Below are positions 1 to 12,000 of a DNA stretch of 64,000 bases, piece by piece. The position numbers and the translations under genes were made by a program. The first letter of the stretch is position 1. Each line of letters opens with the position of its first letter. Location of the stretch: assembly GCF_028389875.1 (NCBI RefSeq), contig NC_084702.1:55276053-55340052 (forward strand). The letters run 5' to 3'. Under the pieces are notes generated by a model. The model made no database searches. It was not told where the DNA came from and saw only the letters and a program-made list of their open reading frames with translations. The DNA comes from Rhea pennata (lineage: Eukaryota > Chordata > Aves > Rheiformes > Rheidae).

Positions 1-250
1 AAAGAAATCTTTTTGCGGAAAGGGAGCTGACAGTGCAGCTGAGGTAAGCTTACCTGGCTAACTGCGTGGTTTATAGCATGAGAAAATACAAAGATTAGTT
101 TGGCTGTGAGTCAACCTGGATAGCTTTAAAGATGGATGAAAAAGTGAATGAATCTAGATGCTTTGAGAATCATGTGTATAACTATTTCTGTGTACTTTAA
201 TCAACTTTTTCTTCTGTTTCTGGATAGTGTGTGTATATGTATATTTTATA

Positions 251-302
<52 letters not shown>

Positions 303-3300
303 TACACACACACACTTAAGTTGTCACCATAAAGATCTTGGATGGTTCTGTTAATGTTCTGCCTTCTGTCACTTCATGGATGGACTGTCTTTAGGTGAAT
401 AGTATTACTTAACAGAAGGAAAAGAGTAACAGTCCTGTTACTATACTTTTTAGCTAGAATCCATGTTTTTATGGGAAATAGATTTCACAAGTGCAACTTG
501 TACATTGCTTTCACACTGCACTGAAGCTAGCCTGACGATGAAAAAGCCATCCTACCAGAGGTTTGTGTTGTGCAGGGATAATGTTGTTATAGATGAGTTA
601 CAGCCAAACCTCTTGCATTACTATTGAATCTTAACAAATCTTAATTAGTAATATAAGCAATAATAATTATTTTGTTATATCTTTTATGTATATCTGTATA
701 TTTTATGGAGGCTGTGCCATCTTATTACTGTTCTGATCCTGGGCCAGTTGAAGGTTAATAGGACCATGCAATAACCAATACTTTTGATATCAAATGACCA
801 GTTTATGCAACACTACTTTTACTCTGATTCAGTCAGGGATTTGGTGTGTTATACAGGATATTAGCGGCTAATGGTACCAACACTTGCTGCACTTGAAATA
901 TTGATTTCACATTCCTTTTGAATTGAGTAGAAGCAGCTGATTATTTTTTCAGTGTTGGAAAAATGTTGATGCAGGTAGTGCACCATTCTCCCAGTTTTCA
1001 GAAGACACCCAAAGGTGAGTTTAGTAAGTCTTATTTTCTCTCGTTACAGACCAGTGCAGTTGTTGTGCTTTGTGCCACACCTGAGCTAATCTCTAGTGGA
1101 CTTGAGCTGGCATCACAAATTTTAGCCATGGAAAACTGAGCAGTCTTCTGCTAAATGGCCTTTGTGCCTTGCCTGCTAATCCCAGGCTATGTCATTCATT
1201 CAGTTGTAGCAAACATCTGTGACTTAAAGCGGGATTTTAAATGATTTGTTAAACTTGGGCTTTTAGAAGTCCAATATGGGTTGTTTAAAGTGTCTGTTAA
1301 AGCAGAAGGAATTCTGTTTTTTAAGCCGCAACTCCTACAACTGTGCGTAGTCCTGCTAGGCTGCTTTCCTGTTACTTTGTGCAACTGCATCAGGCGATGG
1401 TAGAGATAAGAGTACAGCCCGGGGGTCAGATTTACTTTCAACAGTGGCATTTTGTGAGCTGCTGTTTTGCAATGAATTCTTGTTAACTCTGTTTCACGTA
1501 AGTAAGACTGTCACTTCTAAGGACGAAGCTGGTATGTGAGAGGGCTTCTTTCACTCCTAGCAGCTGCTGACTGCGCGAGGCGGATAGTGTGACAGTGGTA
1601 GTGTGTTCCCAAGTAGACCCTTGCTACATCTGTGAAATCAGTGTTTCGTTGCGAGATCTGCGGAGTTGCAAGCCCGTGCAGCGTAACTGGCAGCCACAGT
1701 AGGATGGTGTTGGTAATAGGTGTGATGGATTATAATCTTCCTTGCCTTTCCAGTGTTGTTGACTCCATAGGACTAGTAGGAGTTAAAGCAGTAACGCTTC
1801 ATTAAAGCCGCTTTCCTGAGCAGCATGGCTGTGATGTATAAAGGGAGCAGATCTGAATTTGGAGCTCTTGCTAAATATTTATTAAGAACTACTACATTTT
1901 AAAGAATTCTGCACTTGTGCTGATTTCTAATGTTGTTTGGCTTCATCTTTACAGATCAGTTAGTTCATTTTGTTGAGTTACTGCTGTGAGTTTGAGCTGC
2001 CCCCAGTAGCCTTGGATCTTATGTAAACGTACGGGAAAGACAGTTGCTGCCTCAAGGCTCTGATGCTGCAAAATTAATTTGAATACAGTAGTTGGTAGGA
2101 TTCGTACCTAAGCTAAAAATGAGATGAAGTGAAAAACTGAACACTTCTGGCAGCAAATGGGCAGGCACATTGATTTGAGATATTTGTTACAGACTTGTTA
2201 TCCTGAGTCAGGTTGCGTCCAAAGCGGTGGAGAGGAAATAACGTGAAAATTCATTTACTCACCTTCTGGCTGCTTTGCATCACTTAGTGTTAGAAATCAG
2301 GAGATGCTGCATTTTTCCCTAGTGTGGGAAAGTTCCTAAACAGGGTGAAACCAGCATAGCCAGCTCAGGCAGCCAGGGTTTGCCTTTAGCATATGTTGGG
2401 GCAGCATTTGGATAGACAGTGCCTGTGCACACTGGCAACATTTTCTGCTCCAGTAAGTGCTACCTAGGGGTGTGTTTTTTTTTAAAAAAAGATTTTTATT
2501 TCTGTTGTTGGTAAAAGTTAGATCAGCCTAAAGGTTTCAGGATCCATTGATTTTTTTTTTTTTTAACAGTATAGGAAATTCAGACTTGCACGGATGTGAC
2601 TTTGTGCACATCTGTGCTGGTGTCTGGGCTGACCTCTGTCAGGAATTGTAGACAATACGGATTATTGTACTGCTTTAGTGTGGCAGGTCTCTCTCAGTTG
2701 TAAATTTGTCCCTTTTATTCCATTATGTTTGTTTGTCATACTTTAACATTATCCATTTTAATTATTCATATCCTGAAGATAAAGCAGTGTTTGTTTCAAA
2801 ACACAAAACTGGTTTTATCTTTGCTTTTTCAAGTAAGTCCCATCTATGTGATTCTCTAATCTCATTAGGAAATGTAGCAGATTTGACAGAAAAATTATGC
2901 CAGCAGGCTGTAAACTGAACCATAAGGGAGACTTGAGCCTTCAAAATACATTCACTAATGCAGATAAGTGCACCAGCATATTTTCTGGAAGGCTGTGAGT
3001 CATCTTGAAACATTGTCATTTTACGTGAGCAGAGAAACGTGTTTCTGAACAAAACCCTTTTTGGAGACAGTGGCAATACCACATGTCTGAGGTATTACCC
3101 AATATTTGCAATAGGCTTCATACCGCAGATACAGAATAGTTAGAGGAAGCTGCTTTTATGATGCATTCTTGGAAGCAACTGATTTCATATTGTTTAAGAT
3201 GAACTAGATATATCTTTGTGGTAATAAATACAGTGTGCAGAGATTTACACGGTTTAGTGAGGGCATGTCCCTTTTTCTTTCAGCTGTGCCAGAAGCCTGG

Positions 3301-6300
3301 CTATGTTCTGGCCCATCTGACTTGCCTGTGGATTGCATGTCATCCAGCATCCACTAGGTGACAATGATTTAGAAAGGCTGAGTGAAGGCAGGTATGATAT
3401 GTTCTCCTGAGATATTTCCAAGAAAACAACTGGGATTCCTGTGAAAATGATGCAAACCCTTAAGTCAATTTCTAGAAAGTTATGGCCTCTGAAAAGCCTG
3501 TCATCTGGCCATATCTGCCATGTTTTGATTTTGGTGCTAAAATTATCTATGTAATGAATCAAAGAAAACTTCTCCACAGTGTAGGTCAGAATTTAGAGAT
3601 TTATCCAGGGATTACTTAGGTTGCTTCTTGAAGGAAAAGGATAAGGTATACAATGCAGTCACAGAGCTATAATCCACCTTGTTGCTGTGCCTAGTTTACA
3701 TCTCCCTTTCTGCTGGACTCTGCAACCTGATCCACTAATTCTTGTGTGCATGGTTGGCTTCATCAGTGTTCATCTGCTGAAGACTGACTGACATGCCCTG
3801 CAGTCCTGTATGTGCAAAGAATTGCTAGCTTAATTTGGTAACAAGTCAACCTCAACAGAAGATCTATTCAGACGTCATTCCTAGGAATAAACCCTAACAA
3901 TATCTTTGATCTTTAAAGTTCCAAGCGACTGGATTCCTAATTCAGCTGGCTATACGTTCGTTGCCAGAGAGAGCAGTGTACTTCCTGAAAGCATATGTGC
4001 TGCACAGCAGGAGGCACGTGCAAGCGGAACTCCTATAACAACACTAATGATGATCAGTGCAATGACGGGCCTGTCCGCACTCCAGTGACTTATACCATTG
4101 TTGTAAAGAGAAAAAAAATGTGGTCCACTCTGGTCAGGAAAAACTGCTGGAATGCCCCTACCGATCAGCCTCCAAGTGAAGAATGCACAGTGGATGTAGT
4201 CTATCACAGTAAATGAATGGCTTTTTTTTTTTTCCTTCTTTATCCCTTACTCTTTAGTGTTGTGAGAATATGGAGTTGCATCTGGTTCATGTGAGGGATT
4301 ATCCAAAGTGGTGAATGTGAACTGCTTAAGCAGACCAAGTTACCTAGAATTAGCATAAACTTTTTTTGGTTGCTCTACTTCTGACACTTTTGTTCCAATA
4401 AATCATAAAACAACACTTAAAGAAAAAGTAGTTCTGGCTCTCGTTTAGAGCTGTCTCTTAAGGCTCTGAGTTAAATAGCCTCATTAGAACATGAAGGAAT
4501 GTGGAATAAGGAAGGAGGTAAGGTTAAGCCCCTATAAAATAGCGATCTTTGGAAACACAAAACTAGTGCTTAACGTGAGAAGTTTGCCTATGTTGTCTCT
4601 CAGCCAAGTATGAATGGAGTTGAATGGCTGACTTCCCTCGCTTTAGAGATGAGTAACAGAATATTTCCTTCTGCATGGATAATGTCAGGAGACCCAACTG
4701 CTGACTTCTTCCTGAAAAATGAATCCTTGCACCATGGCTCCAGGACTATAGTTTGCCTCTGGTGCTGTGGTGAGGAGCTGTGATCACCTGTCGTGGATCT
4801 TGGGGAGTGTGGAGAGCAGGAGCCCTGTTCTGTGTTCTGCCCTACATTCCCCGGCTCCCTGCTGCGGGCACCTGCTCCCTACGTGGCATGAAGAAGCAGT
4901 GTTGGGTGCAGTTACGCTTTTAAACCAAGGCAAAAGCCACAGGAGGCTGAACGGAGATGAGGCTGTGCTCTGGGAAGGTCTAGCAGGAGGTTGCTGCTTT
5001 CTGTAACTATCTCAGAAATTCAAGTGGTAATTCAAAGTACAAGACAGATGAACAAAGAAGGCAACAGAGTGGAACAAGTAACAGGTCCCAGAGAAAACCA
5101 GAACAGACAGGGAAGAGCATTACAAAGAGCTCATCCGGCTCTACATGCAAATACTAATGCTGACACTGTTCATGAGTAACTCTTTTCAATTGACTGAATC
5201 CTGTCTGGGTTTAAATTTATGTTCTCTTTAAGAATCTCTTTAAAGATGGCATGATAACTTCTTTTAATCAAATATTAACAATCTATTTATGGCTGTTCCC
5301 TCTATTTTTGTTGGTTCAGTCTATCTCAGTCATTGCTTAAATGTGAGAAAGCAGTAATTATTTGAACAACTAAACTGGATGTACACTGTTTCATTTTCTC
5401 CTTGGTGGAATTAGTTCCCATCTGTATTATTGGAGAAAGCAGTTCTATTCATAGAAGGCAGTTTTCACTTGCCTCCCTGCCAACAGATAAAGGGTGTCTG
5501 TATTACAGTGTAAGCCTTCCAAATTATCACAGCCACTAGTAGCTATAAATGAATGTTAATTCTTACAAACATCCTACCTGCTGCACTGCAGATGACAGCT
5601 CACTTTTCGTGTACTCTTTCTGCCAAACAGACCAGAACACACTGCAACATCAAACATGAATGAATGAATGAGACAAAGACTTTGTGCAACTTAGAAGTAT
5701 TTGGCTGTTATTACTAAATATTTGGCTGTTCTTACTACATCAAGCTGTGCTAGGCAATCTGCTTTGTGAGGCAGAGTTCATGGCATCTACGATTACATGC
5801 TGCATATTGGAATTTGGCCAAAATAATTTACTTGATTGGAAACATCAACTTACTTTAAACAACGCTCTGGGTACAGAATGATGTCACTCAATACGAAATG
5901 TAAAATATCTTATTATCAATCCTATAAGAAATTACATTGGTAAGTGATTTTTTTTCAAAATGCTCAGGGAGAATCAACTTGGAGTTGGGTTTAGGGTTCA
6001 CAGTTTTCAAATTCCTCTGATCCTGTGGCATGCTATGGTAAGAAAATGCTTTGCTTCATTCAGACCCATAGGCATGGCTCAAAGGTAACTCCTAGTATCG
6101 TCTCCCTGCCAGCCAAGGAAGGAAGCTACAGAAATAGTTCACTGAAATGAAATGCATAAGCTTCATTTCAAAACATGTGTCCACCCTAGAGCAGAAGCTT
6201 TTAGATTTTATCACTGTAAACAAAGAAAACTGACAAGGGGTTGGGGTTCTTCACTCCTCAAACTATTATGCTGAGAAATATTTACACCAAGAGAAACAAA

Positions 6301-8470
6301 AATTAATCACTATTCCTTAGAAAAACTTCAAGTATGTGGAGTTGGGCTGTGATGTTAATACTGCATAAACAGCAGTTGCCTGTGGTGTCTTTATGCTGAT
6401 TTTTCCAGCAAAAGTACTCTTCACATAGAGGTTTCTCCTCTCAGTTTGCTAGCAATGACTGAGTTTCTCTCAAGGTACCTGAACTGCAGCTTATGAAACT
6501 CTGCTGGCTAGTCCCCATAGGGCCACCACAACAGCCGCTGACAACTTCGCTGCCGCGTGCACTGCTTCAGCAGCATAAGGTGGTGCTGCAGAAAGGCTCT
6601 CACTGCACAAAACAGCTTCTGAACGATGACTTCACTTTTATATTCATTTTTGTGGGATGCATGGTGATTCTTAAAATAGTTTGAAATTCTAAAGCAAAAA
6701 GATGATAGAAATTTTACATTTTACTATCTTATTCCCTGTCCTATTTTTTCATATAATCAGAAAATCCATGCAATAGACTGATCATTTTCTTTCACATTTA
6801 TTTAAGTCAATGCTGACTGAAGTTTAAAATAAAATGCAGAGCAGATACTGGATGCTTTTCATTAAAAAAAATGTTTTCCTATAATAGAAATATTACAGAA
6901 GGAGGAAATTTTGATCCTTATGCATTATTATATAGCATGTTTTTACAGATGTGTTAGAAATAAACAAGAAATGGCACAGGTTATGAAGTTTCAGGAAGAG
7001 TTTTCTATTTTCAACAAACATGAATGTTCTTAAAAGGGTTACAGTTCAAAACGTGTTTTTTTTTTTAGGCCACAATCTATTTCCAAGCTTATGGTAATTG
7101 CCACTTTGCATTACTTATCTTTATTTTTTTACATTTACCTTTTCAAGATACTGATTTAATTATAAAACATAATTTCCCTTGCTGCTTCCAAGACATGTCA
7201 CATTGACCGTTTCCTTCATTTGACAGATCAAACCTAAAAGCATGTGATAAAACTGATGTAAACCCTATGTTAGATGCAAGGAAAGTAGTTAAACACTGGA
7301 AGACAGGTAATACTACTCATTTAAACATACCAAGGATTTCACCAATGCCTGCAAGATCAGTTACATTTCCTTGTTTCAAAGTGCCTCCCTTAAGGTTCAT
7401 TCTGTACAAGATAACAGCTTCCTGGTTCTCACAGCAGCCACGTATCAGAGGTTAATTCTGCCCTAATTTAGGCTTTTTAATATACCAAAGAAGTTTCAGT
7501 ATGAAGTCAAGAGAAATTTGGCCACGAATTCAGGCTAAATTCATATATACATGCATATATATAGATAGATAGGTATTTTTTTTTCCTCCTGCTGTAAGTT
7601 AAGTCACTTTGAAAGAACAAAGCTAACATTTTGAATTCATTATTTCTCTGGGTGGGGCTTAAAGAACTCAGCTAGATTATTCCAGTCTTCCCCATACCCT
7701 TCTCTGAATCCCTGTACACGTACTTAAAGTATTATTTGCTTTGTTTGGAACAATTTCCAGATAGAAAAATTGAACATGGTAGAGACACAGTACTAGTAAT
7801 ACAGCTAGTAAATTAGCTCATATGTCCTATACATGTGCATTCCACTCCTGTCATTTGAGCTTTACAGAAGAGCAAATTGGAGACTGGACTCACTCCCCAT
7901 AGACTGGGGAAGAAAGGAGAAGGTAGCAGGTGCATGTATGTGAGCACATCAGACCTCTAGTGGACACAAGGCTAAATGCCTATGTAAATGCACATTAACA
8001 CCACATGGGGGATCCATGGGTAAGGGCAGGAAAAGAGTTTTGAAAGGTCTGTTTCAAAAGCTCATCTCTTAGTTGTATGAGAATGTTCCATGTCCCATCA
8101 CTGAATGTAGCTGGGATGAAGCACAGGTATCTACCAGGAAATGTATTAACTTTCCCTGATTTTTTCACCTGATTTCAAAACCGTATAACAGCTGCTCAAG
8201 CTTACAGCAGTTACAGTGGGCCACTGTTCAGAGGACCTCATTTTAGCTGAGAAAAGCTGGAGTGCAGTGCATTCCTGGTTCCTTTTCCCACATCGCTGCT
8301 GTCTGCTGTTCAGCCACAGAAGGGAGGATTCTGTGCTTACAATTGATAGGGGGTTCCTTATACCAGAGAAATACGTATCTAAGAGTTCTAGAACTAGAAG
8401 GGGAAGGCAGAAGGATGCAGAAAAGCAGAAAAGACATCTGAGAAGAATTAAACTACCATCATGCAAGTCC
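1..8470. other. Left flank with no identifiable gene
   Basis: No exon of a gene I recognise was found on either strand in this AT-rich stretch. In human the next gene on this side is BTF3, converging on ANKRA2. I looked for BTF3 peptides such as its acidic C-terminal tail and did not find them, so that gene, if present, lies outside the window. What can be seen are simple repeats near 250 and 7550, poly-T tracts near 2470, 2550 and 7060, and two weak exon-like stretches near 3925 and 5020 that are reported as findings. Confidence 0.6.
251..315. repeat. Compound (TG)n(TA)n(CA)n microsatellite
   Basis: About nine TG units are followed by about fifteen TA units, a TGCA, and then about six CA units. 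The outer TG and CA blocks are complementary and the TA core is self-complementary, so the whole tract is a quasi-palindrome. The apparent 68-codon open frame over it is an effect of the repeat. Confidence 0.95.
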
Positions 8471-8475
8471 TCCAA

Positions 8476-8481
8476 TTTATT
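8476..8481 (-). terminator. ANKRA2: Candidate ANKRA2 poly(A) signal, distal
   Basis: TTTATT on the plus strand reads AATAAA on the minus strand, about 470 bases past the ANKRA2 stop codon. It is a plausible end for the last exon, but the choice between this and the hexamer at 8716-8721 cannot be made from sequence alone. Confidence 0.35.
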
Positions 8482-8715
8482 ATAAACTTATTAAAAATCA
8501 AAGACAAAAGCTGGCACAGTAATTTTAGTCAAGGGTCTCAAAAACACATTTTGGTACTATTTACAGTAAATACATCTACCTTTTATGGAGATATACCTCA
8601 ATATCTAAACAAAATTTTTCCTGTAAATATATTATCAGTGACACGAAGAAGCAGGACACTTGGCACAATGCCACCTATTGCACTCTGTGTGAACATTTAG
8701 ACAGTCAAAACTGGG

Positions 8716-8721
8716 TTTATT
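8716..8721 (-). terminator. ANKRA2: Candidate ANKRA2 poly(A) signal, proximal
   Basis: A second minus-strand AATAAA lies about 230 bases past the ANKRA2 stop codon. It would give a short 3' UTR. Nothing else distinguishes it from the more distal hexamer. Confidence 0.35.
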
Positions 8722-8950
8722 CACAAAGTTTTCATGCATCACAATAACTGACTTTTTACTAAAAGGACAACATCACATATTTCTATAAATAGCAATGAAA
8801 GAGGAAGCACATTAAAAAGCTTACTAAAACCAGTTAAATATTTGAACTGAGGTAAAGTTATAAAATAAACAACCCCTATCACTGATTACAGGGCTTAAAA
8901 GCAGTCCAATTCTCCAAGCCAAAAGCTGAATCCCATGGAAGAGCCAGATC

Positions 8951-9006
8951 TTATTCCTTGATATTTTGAAGTAGCCTCAATAAATGAGACTCAATAACCT
9001 GTTGAA
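8951..9006 (-). CDS. ANKRA2: ANKRA2 last coding exon
   Basis: This exon encodes [18 protein letters not shown] and TAA. It is too short to stand out as an open frame and was found by continuing the reading frame from the previous exon. The acceptor is TGCTTTAG. Confidence 0.95.
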
Positions 9007-12000
9007 CTAAAGCAGAGAAACAATCTAGTTAATCAGTATTTAATGTATTTTAAATTGTTGTTAGGGCAATAGCATTTTTCTGGCAGACATTGGCTTGCCC
9101 CATGTAAACACTTAATAAAAGCAGACAGGATTAAATTCATCCCTTCAGAGGGGGGAAAAAAAAAAGCCTCATATAATGCCAAAAAACCCACATCTATTAA
9201 GGGAGATGGTTCTTGGAGGTGATGACCTGTTCTCTAATTTGAATAGGCACATAGCAAACAGAAAGCTAATTTTTAAGCTTATAAATGCAGAGTAGGCAAA
9301 AATGCTTATTAGAAACTACTACTGTTGAACATTTTGAGATGAAACTCTTGAAGGAGTCTGATAGTCAGGTATCTGTGAAGTTACTGGCTACCCCAAAAGC
9401 ACAGGGTTCTGCTTGGAGAGGCTACGTGTGCAGTGCTGAACTTAAGTTTTGATTCAGTTTGTGCCTATAACTGCAGAGATTTCACAGCTTTCAAAAAGGC
9501 AGTGTGACAGACAAAACAACGGGAAGACCCTTCTTTGCCTTTTTCTTTTCTATGGGGGAAAAAAAACCCAAATAAGGTAGCCTAATTCACTGATCCTTGC
9601 ACTATCACTGTCTGCCTCCAAGATAAACCCTCCCCTGCTAGAGCTAGTCTGACAGGGGAATAAGGTCGTGCAAATTACATCACATCACGTCAATCAAACA
9701 GAGCACTGGAGTGAGGGGTGAATGCCCGGGGGGCTGCAGACATCTATAATCATCATCCAGTGCAGCGCACGCTCTTTGCACAGAGTAGTGGCACAGCTCA
9801 GTTCCTCTTGTCCGGGTCACGGCTGTATCAGCTCTATTCACTGTTATCTATACCCAAATATACAGATCCAGGTAGGTGATATCTTCTTACAAGGCACCTT
9901 GGTTTCTGAACCAAGGAGAAAATTCATCTTATCCATTTAGCCCTAATATATTTAGAGGTATAAAGATTTTTAGGATAGAGATCTTCTTATAGTTGCAAAA
10001 ACTCTACCAGCCCATTACAGCAGCTACATAAACAAGGAGCAGTAAAGATAAAAATCAAAGAATTTACATTTGTAATACTCACCACTTCGATAGCCCAAGG
10101 CTACAGCCAAATCCATGGAATTATAGCCAGCATCTGTTTCAATAGTTGGATCAGCACCACTTTCTATGTAAAACAGGAGAAGATGCAAACGCAGATTTCT
10201 GACGATAAGAACTGATTATATCTCATTATGGGTGGTTCAATTTGGATAGTTTGCTTACCAAGAAGAATTTTTACACATTTCACATGGTTCCCATGCACTG
10301 CATAGAGTAGAGGTGTGCCTCCATTCTGCAAAAGCAGGAAAAAGCCTTAGGCACTTAATGATTGAGCAGTCTGCAACTGTAATTCCTAGACATACCAGTA
10401 CTTCCGTGTATCAGTAAGAGAATTCATAGCCTTTAAATAAAAAATACGCTTTCAGTTTTGGTTCTTCATGTCTCCCATCTTTTTTGGTCAACTATTCAGG
10501 CTGTAAGCTCACTCTTCTACGAAGTTATCAGTCTCATTACTCTTTTCACCAAAAAGTCAGAACCAATAGGACCAACTTCTCTAATTTTGTTGAAGAGCAT
10601 CCTACATAAGTTTTGAAAGCCTTAGATATTTCAGAAGAGATAGAACTATTTTCAAACCCATGTTAGTGCTGTGCCTTGTTTCAAATTCCTGACCAAAGCA
10701 TGCTAATTTTGTGAATCTGAGCCAGAGACTTACCCAGTCATATTCATTCACATCAACTCCACAGTCGAGCAGCATTTTGACAATATCTGTGTATCCTTTA
10801 CTGCAAGCCAGTGAGAGGGCACTTTCTCGTCCCTTCCCCAAAATCTGAGGATCTGCACCCTGAAATAATAATAATTAAAAAAACTCACAAAAACATAAAT
10901 CAATAATTTTTTTTGAAGTGAGGTTTCAAAGGGAAATTAGCTTTAACATTTTCAAGTATATAGCAGCATTGACAAGCCTAGAAATGCAAAATGAGCTAAA
11001 AAGGCAATAAAGAAATTTAGAAGTAATTGTATTATTTTCCTTACATTCTGAAGGAGAAATTCCACTACTGCTATCTGCCCATGAGCAGCAGCCCACATCA
11101 GAGGGGTGAATCCTTCTTCATCTTTATGATTGATTACATTTTCTGTTTATAGAAGAAAATACAATTCAGTAATCCTTTTAACTGATGAACTGTATGACCT
11201 GGCAGAATAAATGTGTTGACATATCCATTGTGTAAGGATCAATGCATGATTGTGCCCTAACAGTCATTCTCATGCAAACTTACAAACAAAATTTTAATCC
11301 CAGTGGTGATGCAAATATTCTCATACAAGCAGAAAACAAAAATCCAACAAGCCAAATCAAAATTTACAAGTTTTTTTTTTTAGTTCTATAAATCAAGCTC
11401 TATTTTTTACTCAGAAATGTTGCCCTGTAATCTGGGCACAGAAGGAAATACATTCTGTATTATACTGCAGAAAGTACTTTTTTCAGTACAGTGAGAGACA
11501 AAATCTTTCAAAGAATTAATTTACAAAGCAATATAGATAGTATAACCTCATCCCCTTGAAAGTTTAGGTAATCAGTAGGGTGTTTTGTGGAAACATTTAA
11601 GATCTACTTTTAGAAGAGTAGTAAGAAAAAAGGAAAAACAAGTCACTGACTGAAAACCTGAGTTGAATTATCTTTTATCTAAATACTCTTAAAATAAATG
11701 AGCTGAGCCAGCATGAGTAGCACTGTTATATTGCAGATGTAATCCATGCCTTAAATTGCCAGTATATCGCTCTATATGGTAACTGATTAAGTACAAATGG
11801 AAAGCTGCCATTAATAGGAATGCATTTCAAATTATAAATTGAACTAAAAAAAATGCAACTCCCCTGACAGAACTAACAGATTCTCTTCTCTCATTTCCAC
11901 GGATTACCTATATACCAGGGGAGCAGAGGGAAGAAGGGATTGACCCACAACTCCTACTAATGATAATGTTTCATTTTAAACACAAACCATAGCAGTGAGA

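Noticed and set aside
148-354. 68-codon ORF over the dinucleotide tract
   Set aside because: It is produced by the TG/TA/CA microsatellite and is not a gene.
1-8900. BTF3 as the gene in the left flank
   Set aside because: It is expected from human synteny, but none of its recognisable peptides was found on the plus strand here.
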